64,000 bases of DNA. It comes from Blastocatellia bacterium (GTDB lineage: Bacteria; Acidobacteriota; Blastocatellia; Pyrinomonadales; Pyrinomonadaceae). A program made the position numbers and the translations under genes. Under the pieces are notes generated by a model, which saw only the letters and a program-made list of their open reading frames with translations, searched no databases and was not told the DNA's origin. The DNA lies in assembly GCA_003168335.1 (NCBI GenBank), contig PMSM01000006.1, positions 510,320 to 574,319 on the forward strand, given 5' to 3'. Below, piece by piece: positions 44,514 to 52,631 of the stretch. How positions within the stretch are numbered: position 1 is the first letter of the stretch; every line of letters begins with the position of its first letter.

Positions 44514-46435
44514 CAGTCCCGCTCATGTCCAGCCGAGAGCCTGTTGTCAACGCCGCTTCACCGCGTCGCACTCGCTTCGCTATCTGCTTATTCATCTTTC
44601 TCACCGCTTTCGGCGTCCGGTTCTTGTCCTGGCATGATACACGCCTCGAGGTTGGAAAAGTACAGACCGTTGTCACCGCCGATTACCAGCGAGTCGCTCA
44701 CCTGCTCAGGCAAGGCGGCATCGCTTCATTTCTGAGTCCGTCATCACCACTCAGCGATCTCAACACTCTTGGTCACCCGCCGGGTTATTCGATTTTGATG
44801 GCGAAGATCTCCTGGGCGCTCGGCGAGTCGAATACCACCGTCCAGTTCGTCCAAATCATCGGCGACGCGCTGGCGGCCGTAATCATCTTTCTGATCGTCG
44901 CTGAATTATTGCCGCTGAGCGCCGCGCTCATTGCCGGAATGCTGGCTGCGTTTTCGCCACAGTTCGCGTGGAACTCTGTCCTGCTCTTGCCTGACTCTCT
45001 GGCGGTGCTGCCGATTTTGCTCGCCGTCTACTGCCTGGCGCGCGCAGGGCGCAATCCCCGCTTCGTCACCTTCATCATTGCTGGCGCACTGCTGGGAATT
45101 TCGTGTTGGCTAAGAGCGAACGCCATGCTGCTGACCTTCTTCCTGGGAGCCGCGGTGCTGCTGCTCGTCAGGAAACAAGAGGTCGCAAAAGGTCCGACAA
45201 ACTTCAGTTTGTCGTTATCCCCAGAACGCGACAGACTAAAGTTTGTCGGACAACGATGGCGTTATGCGCTCTCTATCATTTTCGGCACGTTGCTGATCGT
45301 CCTGCCGCTGACGATCCGAAACGCGATCGTTTTTCATCGCTTCATTCCCCTCTCACTGGGCGCGGGCCAGACTCTGCTCGAAGGGATTGCCGACTACGAT
45401 CCGGCGGGGCGATTCAACATTCCCAACACCGACATAGGAATCATGAAACAGGAGGCCGAAGCCTTTCACCGGCCTGATTATTTCGGCACGCTGTTTAATC
45501 CCGATGGAGTTGAGCGCGAGCGTTGGCGTCTGGCGCGCGGCTTTGGGGTTATTCGCCGTCACCCTTTCTGGTTTTCGGGAGTGATGTCCCGTCGCGCAGC
45601 CTCGATGCTGAGACTGGAACGATCTCGTCTGGTTTCGACGGACCCACCAGTTAGTCATTCGCTCGCAGCTGTAGACAAGCGGGAACCCGTCTGGACGAAC
45701 CGGGCCGAAGACTTACTCGCGACCGGAGTCGTGTCTCCGCAAGCTAGCGCAGCCCTTCTGCCCGATGGTGTAATTCTTGTTCTTACGGGTGACTGTGAAA
45801 AATATGGCGAGCAACTCCTGTCGCCACCGATTCCGGTGCAGCAGAACAACGACTACGTCTTTACGGTCCCCATCAAGATCGAACGGGGACGAATGAAGAT
45901 AAGCGTGAAAGACTCGAGCGGAAAAGTTTATTCGTCAGCGATCGTCGAAACCCTGGAAACTATTTCGCCAGACGCGCAGCCCGTCAATCAGATTCAACTT
46001 CCCTTTGTCGCCACGAAAAACGAGCAGGCGCGAATCGTGTTTAGTAACGAAGCGTCTAATCCGCCGAACCCCGTGGCGCAGATCGGCACGACCAAACTCT
46101 TCGAACTCGGACCGTCACGATTTCTTTGGACGCGCTATCCTCGCTTTGTCGTACACGCAGTGCAGAAAATCTTTTTGACCGCCGTCATCCTGCCGCTGGC
46201 AATCATCGGGCTTGGGCTATTGATAATCCGCCGCGCCAGTCGGGCCCTGATCATTCTCTCGGTCGTTCCCGTCTACTTCTTCTGTGTGCAATCAATCGTG
46301 CACACTGAGTATCGCTACGTGCTGGCAGTTGATTATTTTCTGTTCGCGTTGGCGGCGGTGAGTGTTTCGTGGGCTATCCGTCTGGTTATGACGCGCTCCT
46401 ATTCGCTGGGAGCGCGGACGGCCCGTCCGCATTGA
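44507..46435 (+). CDS. GT39-like membrane glycosyltransferase with repeat-encoded insert
   Basis: 642 residues, about 11 TM segments, of the dolichyl-P-mannose mannosyltransferase/ArnT-like superfamily. FGVRFLSWHDTRLEVGKVQ starts the first periplasmic loop; LGHPPGYSILMAKISWALG and PQFAWNSVLLLPDSLAVLPILL are conserved. A paralogue lies at 52611-54038 (shared SCWLRANAML, LGAGQTLLEGI/LGAGTNLWEGI, ARRHP-like segment). Between TM segments a GPTNFSLSLSPERDRLKFVG stretch, absent from the paralogue, is encoded exactly by the 60-bp repeat at 45192-45251. A C-terminal periplasmic beta-rich domain precedes four final TM helices. The tail YSLGARTARPH is encoded by another repeat. It would transfer a sugar from a polyprenyl-phosphate donor outside the membrane. 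Confidence 0.82.
   Translation: MKSVPLMSSREPVVNAASPRRTRFAICLFIFLTAFGVRFLSWHDTRLEVGKVQTVVTADYQRVAHLLRQGGIASFLSPSSPLSDLNTLGHPPGYSILMAKISWALGESNTTVQFVQIIGDALAAVIIFLIVAELLPLSAALIAGMLAAFSPQFAWNSVLLLPDSLAVLPILLAVYCLARAGRNPRFVTFIIAGALLGISCWLRANAMLLTFFLGAAVLLLVRKQEVAKGPTNFSLSLSPERDRLKFVGQRWRYALSIIFGTLLIVLPLTIRNAIVFHRFIPLSLGAGQTLLEGIADYDPAGRFNIPNTDIGIMKQEAEAFHRPDYFGTLFNPDGVERERWRLARGFGVIRRHPFWFSGVMSRRAASMLRLERSRLVSTDPPVSHSLAAVDKREPVWTNRAEDLLATGVVSPQASAALLPDGVILVLTGDCEKYGEQLLSPPIPVQQNNDYVFTVPIKIERGRMKISVKDSSGKVYSSAIVETLETISPDAQPVNQIQLPFVATKNEQARIVFSNEASNPPNPVAQIGTTKLFELGPSRFLWTRYPRFVVHAVQKIFLTAVILPLAIIGLGLLIIRRASRALIILSVVPVYFFCVQSIVHTEYRYVLAVDYFLFALAAVSVSWAIRLVMTRSYSLGARTARPH
45192..45251. repeat. CGACAAACT palindrome pair inside the GT39 gene
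   Basis: GTCCGACAAACTTCAGTTTG then TCGTTATCCCC and the inverted half CGACAGACTAAAGTTTGTCG ending GAC. Exactly 60 bases, i.e. 20 codons in frame, so the reading frame survives the insertion. Confidence 0.9.
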
Positions 46436-46504
46436 GCGCGAAGCGCGAATAAAGTCTTAGCTGGCTGCGCAAGCTGTACGGACCGGGACGTCCGCGCTCC
46501 CAGC
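46405..46504. repeat. GCTGGGAGCGCGGACG inverted repeat, second copy
   Basis: GCTGGGAGCGCGGACGGCCC and GACGTCCGCGCTCCCAGC enclose GAGCGCGAAGCGCGAATAAAG. The GT39 stop codon (46433-46435) lies inside the left arm, so the protein's end is repeat-derived. Confidence 0.9.
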
Positions 46505-46518
46505 ATCAGAGGTCAGCG

Positions 46519-47712
46519 TTAACTCCCCGACTCGACCTTTTCACGAAGCGCCTGCTCGATCAGATCACTGACCCACTCAGCCCGCGCGTCCCAGGTGCCA
46601 TCACGAACCGCGTCCTGACGGCCCTGCGCCAGTGCCGTCCCTTCTTCGCGCAGGGCCTCTGCAACCAATTCAAGGAACTGATCGCGGCTGCGGCCGATGC
46701 GCAGCACTTCGCTCATCGATTCGTATTCCGGCAAAGGCGCTATGACCACAGGCTTGCCCGAGGCGAGATATTCCCGAACCTTGATCGCCGAGCCGTAACT
46801 GGTAAAAGTGACATCCGTGTTCCACGGTAGGACGCAGACATCGAATCCCGCGGCGTAATTTGGCAAGTCTTGATACGAAACCGGCGGCAGAAAATGCACG
46901 TTCGGCAAGCTCTCGATTTCCAAACCTCGCGACTTGTTGCCGACGAAAATCCAGTTCCAATCAGGACGCTCCTGCGCCGCCTGCCTGATCAGTTCCTGGT
47001 CGACCAGCCAGGGCTCTATCGCCCCGAAATATCCTATTCGGGGCCGCGGAATCTGCTCGACCTTTGCAGCGATGCGCACGTCGCCACGGCTGATCTTTGC
47101 CCAGTGATCGAAGTCGACTGCTTGCTCCAGCAGGTGCGATCGTTCCAATCCGCGCGTAGCTTCTGCCAGCAGCTTGCGGCTGGAATAAAAAATCAGATCC
47201 GCGGCCTCGATCGCCCGCTCATGCAAGCGGCGAATGAAAGCCGGATCCGTCGCGTGATCCATCGTGTTCGCGTCGTACTTGTCTGAGACGTGATAGATGA
47301 CCAACGATTCGTTCAACCGGCCCACGACTTCGATCGCCGTAGGAATCGCGATCCAGAGGATGGGGCGGGACAAGCCCCGGCGTCGCGCCAGTCCCGCGAT
47401 TTGCGCAGTCAGCAAGCGCCGGTTCGCGATCGTGGCGGCGCGACTGCCGAAAAACGGAATGACCGCAGGCGATACAACCGTGATCCCTTCTTCGGTCGTG
47501 CGGGCGAGCTTGGCATAGCTTTTCAGCTTGCGGGCGATGCGTGGGACCAGGTCCTTGCTTTTGACCGAAGCCAGGCCCATCGAAATCGAGTTAACGAAGA
47601 TGACTTTGTTTCCGGCGCGCGCGAAACGACGCATCAGATGGTTTTTCGAATGCGGATGGTGATACCACCAATCCTCGCCGCCAAAACAGATGATCGATTT
47701 GTCGTGCAGCAT
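46519..47712 (-). CDS. GT4-type glycosyltransferase
   Basis: 397 residues with a GT-B fold. N-terminal domain: SIICFGGEDWWYHHPHSKNHLMRRF, LIVSVSP-like TVVSPAVIPFFG; C-terminal domain: RPRIGYFGAIEPWLVDQELI, WNWIFVGNKS, VHFLPPVSYQDLPNYAAGFDVCVLPW and IKVREYLASGKPVVIAPLPE, the E-x7-E-like donor-nucleotide region of GT4 enzymes. Substrate unknown. Start chosen at 47712 (MLHDKSII); an upstream ATG at 47757 adds 15 unconserved residues. It diverges from the deacetylase-like gene with a palindrome between. Confidence 0.82.
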   Translation of the reverse strand: MLHDKSIICFGGEDWWYHHPHSKNHLMRRFARAGNKVIFVNSISMGLASVKSKDLVPRIARKLKSYAKLARTTEEGITVVSPAVIPFFGSRAATIANRRLLTAQIAGLARRRGLSRPILWIAIPTAIEVVGRLNESLVIYHVSDKYDANTMDHATDPAFIRRLHERAIEAADLIFYSSRKLLAEATRGLERSHLLEQAVDFDHWAKISRGDVRIAAKVEQIPRPRIGYFGAIEPWLVDQELIRQAAQERPDWNWIFVGNKSRGLEIESLPNVHFLPPVSYQDLPNYAAGFDVCVLPWNTDVTFTSYGSAIKVREYLASGKPVVIAPLPEYESMSEVLRIGRSRDQFLELVAEALREEGTALAQGRQDAVRDGTWDARAEWVSDLIEQALREKVESGS

Positions 47713-47779
47713 CACGGTCCGCGCCGATTGGCGCCGGGTGATAGTACAATACGCCATGACTTCGTTCTATGTATTCTGA

Positions 47780-47836
47780 GTGGCACAGACTTCAGTCTGT
47801 GTTTCTCAGTCAATCACAGACTGAAGTCTGTGCCAC
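47780..47836. repeat. GTGGCACAGACTTCAGTCTGTG inverted repeat
   Basis: GTGGCACAGACTTCAGTCTG and the inverted CACAGACTGAAGTCTGTGCCAC, both self-palindromic. It lies in the 5' region of the deacetylase-like gene and ends four bases before its ATG. Confidence 0.9.
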
Positions 47837-47840
47837 TACC

Positions 47841-48980
47841 ATGAAGCCGACCATCCATCTCGCTCTAACTCACGATTGGGAGCTACGCGGCGATGGCTCA
47901 GGTGATATCGAGCAGATTCAATTCGCGCCGCTGCGCCGGCTGTTGGAAGTCTATGCGCAGGCTGGCGCGCGCACGACAATTCTTCCCGACGTAATGCAGC
48001 AGTTGGCTTTCAGGCGCTGCGAAAACAAACATCCCAATTTGAAACCGTTGGCCGATTCATGGGACGAGCACGCGCGCGCAGCTTTCCTTCAGGGGCACGA
48101 CGTTCAATTGCACCTGCATCCGCAGTGGAGAAACGCTGAGTATGCGAATGGCCGTTGGCATTTGGACGGTGACTGGTCGATTCTGAATTACGAACGCGAT
48201 GCCGCTTATGCCATGCTCGCCGAAGGCAAGCAGTATCTCGAGAATCTTCTGCCACCCCTTGACTCGTCATATCGCTGCCTGGCTTTTCGGGCCGGAGCAC
48301 TGGCCGCCGCGCCTTCGACTCATCTGTTCAAGTCCCTCGCCGATCTGGGAATTCAACTCGACGTCAGCGTTGCCGCCGGTGTGTTCGTCAACACTAACAA
48401 GCTGCAACTTGATTACCGCGACTGCGAAGAAACCTTCCTCCCGTTTTTTCCGATGATGGAAGATGCGCGAAAAGTCTCAAACAAACCCGAGCCGATTGTT
48501 TGCGTTCCGCTCAACCATTTCTTCGGATCGCGGCGAGCTGTTACCCGGCAAAATATCTCTCTGGCCCGGCACGAAGTCCGACGTAAGCGTTCCGCCGCGC
48601 CGGCGGCGAATGATGCTCCGGCCAGGAACCAATCCTCGGCTTCGCGTTTCGAGTTAGCGTACGAAAAGTTGATCCTGCCGTTGGTGAAGCGCAAGCATTT
48701 CGTCTCCGATACCGGCCGCCTGAACTATCCGCTGATGCGCGAGATGCTTGCGTCCATTCGGCGACGCGCGCAGGCCGCCGGTATGGCTCACGTTCCCGTG
48801 GTGCTGACGAATCACCCGAAAGATATTCGCGACTTGCCGGCCATCGAACGCTTTGTCGGCGAAGTTTCACAAGCCGAAGATGTCCGGTTTATTACACTGA
48901 GTGAGATGGCGGGAAAGCTGCGCAGTGGTGAGTTTCAGGTTCGAACCGCTGTAAGCAAGCCACGGATGAACACGAATTAG
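47841..48980 (+). CDS. Polysaccharide deacetylase-like (NodB-fold) protein
   Basis: 379 residues. LALTHDWELRGDGSGD would be the first motif (catalytic Asp; the usual second Asp is not preserved as DD), HDVQLHLHPQW provides the metal-binding His-x-His, and CLAFRAGALAAAP is motif 3 with the conserved Arg. The C-terminal HVPVVLTNHPKDIRDL could bring the last His. This arrangement is that of divergent NodB-homology proteins such as those of polysaccharide clusters; it may N- or O-deacetylate a lipid-linked sugar. No signal peptide, so cytoplasmic. The upstream ATG at 47769 lies in the repeat. Confidence 0.7.
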   Translation: MKPTIHLALTHDWELRGDGSGDIEQIQFAPLRRLLEVYAQAGARTTILPDVMQQLAFRRCENKHPNLKPLADSWDEHARAAFLQGHDVQLHLHPQWRNAEYANGRWHLDGDWSILNYERDAAYAMLAEGKQYLENLLPPLDSSYRCLAFRAGALAAAPSTHLFKSLADLGIQLDVSVAAGVFVNTNKLQLDYRDCEETFLPFFPMMEDARKVSNKPEPIVCVPLNHFFGSRRAVTRQNISLARHEVRRKRSAAPAANDAPARNQSSASRFELAYEKLILPLVKRKHFVSDTGRLNYPLMREMLASIRRRAQAAGMAHVPVVLTNHPKDIRDLPAIERFVGEVSQAEDVRFITLSEMAGKLRSGEFQVRTAVSKPRMNTN

Positions 48981-49070
48981 GACTAATAAGAAAACCAAAC
49001 CCTAATTTGCTAACGTGCTTTGCTCTGCCTTATCCGTGTCTATCGGTGTGAATCTGTGGCTAATCATCTG

Positions 49071-49964
49071 CTACTTCCGATACACCGATCGCGGATAAGC
49101 GATGATGTCCTGCTCGGCGAGCGACATCATTTCCTCGAAGAGTGTTGGAGCGTACGCGCGGAAGAACCGCATTCCTCGGATGGTCACATCTCGGCACGCT
49201 TTTTCCGAAACGTAAGTCCTCATGAAACGTGGCATGTCGGGATGCATTACGGTGCTCATATCGTGAGCATGTGTTCGAACCACAACGCGTTCGCCTTGAT
49301 AGGTGATGCAGGCCGCATCGAAAATCTGTTTATGATAGACGCGCACCGGAAACTTTTCTTTGAGCGCATCGTCGACGCAATACCCGAACGAAATGTAATT
49401 TGTCGAGGCGCCCAGGCCGACAATCTTCCCCCGATGTGCGATTAGCTTGTAGTAAGGACTGCACGTGTCGTAGGGATAGGGAGACAAGTGATGCGTGGCC
49501 GTTAGTTCTTTGGCCGCCGGTCCGATGGCGCAGACCGACTTACTGGGATGAAGACTGCGGACCGCGTTTCGTTGCCGCCGGGCAAACTCAGTCAGGATAC
49601 CCGTATAAGAAGGCGTCCGGCGCACGTCAAAAACTTTTCCCTGGAGCAGATACTCGTAAGAAGAAATCAGATGGTTCGGGTAAGTTGGGAAAACCACCGT
49701 TCCGCCTGGGCCAATCACTTCCTGAATCAGAAACAGAATCCGATAAAACGGGAAAGCGAGATTAAGTCCGTCCATCCCGCTATGCACGTAAACGACGTCG
49801 CCGGCCTCCATACTAAGATCGCGGATCAGAATCTCGCGAAAGTCCGGCTCGGTCAGCGGCGAGAGCAAGGCCACTCGGCGTCGTTCCCGTTCCCACTTAA
49901 CGCGCCGCAGCTGGGCCAGCGCGCGCCCGGGCAAGACCGCTCTGGCAATCTTTTGCAGGTCCAT
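49071..49964 (-). CDS. AAC(3)-fold N-acyltransferase of a polysaccharide locus
   Basis: 297 residues of the aminoglycoside 3-N-acetyltransferase (YokD/FrbF) fold. DVVYVHSGMDGL, GTVVFPTYPNH, TPSYTGILTEFARR, RSLHPSKSVCAIGPAAKELTATHH and SPYYKLIAHRGKIVGLG are clear landmarks. In place of the catalytic THxHxAE segment of true AAC(3) enzymes there is STNYISFGYCVDD, which lacks the His and Glu. It most likely acylates an amino sugar or is a degenerate relative; antibiotic resistance is not implied. It is next to KAS III and close to an acyl carrier protein, so the acyl donor could be an ACP thioester. Confidence 0.75.
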   Translation of the reverse strand: MDLQKIARAVLPGRALAQLRRVKWERERRRVALLSPLTEPDFREILIRDLSMEAGDVVYVHSGMDGLNLAFPFYRILFLIQEVIGPGGTVVFPTYPNHLISSYEYLLQGKVFDVRRTPSYTGILTEFARRQRNAVRSLHPSKSVCAIGPAAKELTATHHLSPYPYDTCSPYYKLIAHRGKIVGLGASTNYISFGYCVDDALKEKFPVRVYHKQIFDAACITYQGERVVVRTHAHDMSTVMHPDMPRFMRTYVSEKACRDVTIRGMRFFRAYAPTLFEEMMSLAEQDIIAYPRSVYRK

Positions 49965-49982
49965 CTTAGATAATCTCGACCC

Positions 49983-51005
49983 TTAAATAATCTTGACCAT
50001 GGCTGCGCCCCATGAATAACCGACTCCAAAACCAACCAACGCGACCCGGTCGCCGGGGTTAATTCGCTTTTGATCCATCGCACTCTCAAGGGCAATGGGA
50101 ATCGTTGAAGACACGGTATTGCCGCAGTTTTCCATGTCGATCCAGAATTTTTCAACCGGTATCTTCATCTTGCCGCGCAGACGCTCGAGAATGAACTTGT
50201 TGGCCTGATGCAGCACAAAGAAGTCAATCTGATCGAGCGTCAGTCCGGCCTTTTCCAGCAGTTGATCGACGGCCGGCGGCACCGTCCTGAGCGCGAAGCC
50301 GAACACATCCGCGCCGTTCATGTAGAGGTTCTGCGCCGAACGCCAGTTACCGGCGTCGTCTTCCTTTTCGATGGCGGTCTCGGGCGTCGGGGGACAGCGC
50401 AACCCGCCGGCAGGAACGATGATTTGGTTCGCGCCGCGGCCATCGGTTCCCAGAACGAACGGGCCGATCATTTCTGAATTACTCTCGACTGTGCTAACCA
50501 GGGTGGCGGCCGCGCCATCGCCAAACAACGTGCGGATCGAGCGGTCCCGGCGATTGATAAATTTCGTGTAGGTATCGGCAGTGATAAGCAAAACGTTAGA
50601 CGCCGAGCCGCCCTCAATTAAACTCTTCGCCAGCGTCAGACCATACACGTAGCCTGAGCAGCCCTGATTGAAATCAATCGCACCGCAACTTGTCTTCAAA
50701 CCCAACCGATCCTGCATCACGCAAGCGGTGGTCGGGGTGAAATAATCAGGACTCTGGGTGCAAAAGAGGAGGAAGTCTATTTCGCCCGGCGTGCAGGCGC
50801 CGCTCTCAAACAAACGCTTTCCGGCGGCTACGCCGAGGTCCGAGGCCGTCTCGTCCGTGCCCGCCACGCCGCGCACAGACACACCGGTTTTGGAAAGGAT
50901 CTGGCTGGCGTGCCAGTCACCGAACTCTTCCGCGAGTTGTTCGTTGGTGAGTTTTCCCGCCGGTAAGAAAGAAGTGATCGCTTTGATTGTAGCTTTCTGG
51001 TTCAT
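49983..51005 (-). CDS. 3-oxoacyl-ACP synthase III-like condensing enzyme
   Basis: 340 residues of the KAS III/FabH family. The catalytic Cys is in FNQGCSGYVYGL, His in FFVLHQANKFIL and Asn in NCGNTVSSTIPIAL: the full Cys-His-Asn triad. LLITADTYTKF and RTLFGDGAAATLV are family motifs. It condenses an acyl-CoA with malonyl-ACP or performs an ester-forming variant. In this locus it diverges from the ACP gene and stands beside the AAC(3)-fold protein, suggesting a special acyl group for the polysaccharide rather than housekeeping fatty-acid synthesis. Confidence 0.9.
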   Translation of the reverse strand: MNQKATIKAITSFLPAGKLTNEQLAEEFGDWHASQILSKTGVSVRGVAGTDETASDLGVAAGKRLFESGACTPGEIDFLLFCTQSPDYFTPTTACVMQDRLGLKTSCGAIDFNQGCSGYVYGLTLAKSLIEGGSASNVLLITADTYTKFINRRDRSIRTLFGDGAAATLVSTVESNSEMIGPFVLGTDGRGANQIIVPAGGLRCPPTPETAIEKEDDAGNWRSAQNLYMNGADVFGFALRTVPPAVDQLLEKAGLTLDQIDFFVLHQANKFILERLRGKMKIPVEKFWIDMENCGNTVSSTIPIALESAMDQKRINPGDRVALVGFGVGYSWGAAMVKII

Positions 51006-51188
51006 GACGATTCTGGCGCGGCGCAGGTTGCCTTCTTGAAATCCAATCGCTATCGCTCGCGATTCCCGATCGCGCTGTCATTATAGCCGGATCGTTAGCA
51101 CTATTTCATAACCTGGAGTCAGCAGATATAGGCCCTGCTTTGATCTCTCCCAGAGCTACGCTAGAATCACCGGGCCGAAAGGAAGCAC

Positions 51189-51497
51189 ATGCCGCATCAG
51201 GAAAGGATTGTGAAAGCTGTTTACGCCGCCGTGGACGAGCTTAACCAACAACTGCCCAAGGGCGTTTCGGTCGATAAGTCTCTGGATGCGCCGCTGTATG
51301 GCGGCGCCGGCAAGCTCGAGTCGCTCGACTTCGTTACCTTCATCATGGAGGTCGAAGAAAAAATCAAAGCTGAATTCGGCGTGGACTTTACCATTACCGA
51401 CGAGAATCTTTTGTCGAAAGAGAAGAGCCCCTTTTCCAGTCTCCGGACTTTGATCGAGTACCTGGAAGAATTGCTGAAGCAGGAAGGCGCAGCTTGA
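51189..51497 (+). CDS. Acyl carrier protein-like
   Basis: 102 residues, acidic and helical. GGAGKLESLDFVTFIMEVEEKIKAEF is the ACP helix II region; the phosphopantetheine Ser is S45, in ESL rather than the standard DSL. TLIEYLEELLKQ is helix IV. Longer than FabF-type ACPs (~80 residues) because of an N-terminal extension. CGAAAGGAAGC precedes the ATG. It converges, with 8 bases between, on the methyltransferase and diverges from the KAS III; probably the carrier of that enzyme. Confidence 0.82.
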   Translation: MPHQERIVKAVYAAVDELNQQLPKGVSVDKSLDAPLYGGAGKLESLDFVTFIMEVEEKIKAEFGVDFTITDENLLSKEKSPFSSLRTLIEYLEELLKQEGAA

Positions 51498-51505
51498 TCA
51501 GCCCT

Positions 51506-52516
51506 TCAGCTTGCCCCTCTTAATTTTCCATAGCCCCGCCAACTGTTCTTGTTGTGCCAGCCGATGATTACCTCCTCGGCGCCAACCTCCTGCCACCACG
51601 ATTCAAACTCTGCGCGGGGAATGTAAAACGTCGTCGGCGCCACCAGATGATCAAAGACTATCGAATGCTGCTCGCGCCAGTTGAAAGCGGAAACGAAACT
51701 CAAATAGTCGTTATAGAATAAATGCCGCGCGATGGCCGCGCCGTGCGAGCTGCGATTCAAAGGGCCGTAGAAAAGTTTCGTGACCGCGTACATGATCGCC
51801 GCCGGAAATTTTGAAAGATGAAACAGGAAACGTGGGTTCATGCGCGACGTCACGTACTCGCGGACAGGGTTTACGCACCTGACAATCCATCCGTTGTTCT
51901 CAGCTCCATAGATCCACGCGGACACGTCGCCGCCCGGTTTGACCTTTGCCACCAGCGACTTAAAACCTGCCCGCGGGTCCGGCAGGTGATGCAGCACGCC
52001 CAGCGAGAAGGCGTAATCGAAGACGGCGCGCAAAGGCAAATGGTAAATGTCCGCCTGGATGACGTGCGCATTCTCGATCCCGCGCGTGGCGGCAAAGGCG
52101 AGATCCACTGCTTCGCTTAGATCAACCGCCACGATGTCGCGCGCTCCCCAGCGCGCAATCCTGTGTGTATGTCGCCCTTTGCCGCAGCCTCCTTCGAGCA
52201 CCACTTTTCCCGGGAAGAATTCGGGACGGACCGGAGCGATCCAGCCCAGCAACTCATCGCCGTACTTTTCGTCCTCGTGAGAGAACTCCTGCCATGACCA
52301 GCCGAAGTTCTCAGCCGTCGCCTGCTTTCCTTCGCCAATCAATGCCAGGTCCGCAAAACGAGGAACGCCCCCACGAACGGCAAAGCCTTTCAGACAAGCC
52401 GCGCACTCCAGCTCGCCCGAGATGATTTCGATCCCATCTTCTTCAGAAACTGAGCGCAGGCGAATTGAGGCGCCACAAGAGGGGCAGGCAAGATAATCCA
52501 GGAGTCGTCTCTTCAT
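51506..52516 (-). CDS. SAM-dependent methyltransferase with N-terminal zinc domain
   Basis: 336 residues. Residues 1-55 form a Trm112-like zinc ribbon (LACPSCGASIRL, LECAACLKGF). The class I methyltransferase domain follows: VVLEGGCGKGRHTHRIARWG (SAM motif I), IVAVDLSEAVDLA, VIQADIYHLPLR and FDYAFSLGVLHHLPDPRAGF, then RAKVKPGGDVSAWIYG-type motif. The C-terminal ~120 residues are specific. Methylates probably a sugar or lipid intermediate of the polysaccharide. Confidence 0.8.
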   Translation of the reverse strand: MKRRLLDYLACPSCGASIRLRSVSEEDGIEIISGELECAACLKGFAVRGGVPRFADLALIGEGKQATAENFGWSWQEFSHEDEKYGDELLGWIAPVRPEFFPGKVVLEGGCGKGRHTHRIARWGARDIVAVDLSEAVDLAFAATRGIENAHVIQADIYHLPLRAVFDYAFSLGVLHHLPDPRAGFKSLVAKVKPGGDVSAWIYGAENNGWIVRCVNPVREYVTSRMNPRFLFHLSKFPAAIMYAVTKLFYGPLNRSSHGAAIARHLFYNDYLSFVSAFNWREQHSIVFDHLVAPTTFYIPRAEFESWWQEVGAEEVIIGWHNKNSWRGYGKLRGAS

Positions 52517-52554
52517 AAAGACAGCTATTCGTCGTCCGGCGCGATAGTTGGCGG

Positions 52555-52631
52555 GTGTCAGAAGCCCGACCGTTAGGGAGGGCTGGTCGCCATTCCACGC
52601 GAGCCCTCCCTTACGGTCGGGCTTCTGGCAC
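52555..52631. repeat. GTGTCAGAAGCCCGACC inverted repeat, third copy
   Basis: GTGTCAGAAGCCCGACCGTT, AGGGAGGGCTGG, spacer, then CGAGCCCTCCCTTACGGTCG and GGCTTCTGGCAC. The right arm contains the TAA stop (52611-52613) of the GT39 gene. Confidence 0.9.

Noticed and set aside
49071-49964. Aminoglycoside resistance gene aac(3)
   Set aside because: The canonical catalytic THxHxAE segment is missing and the gene sits in a polysaccharide locus.
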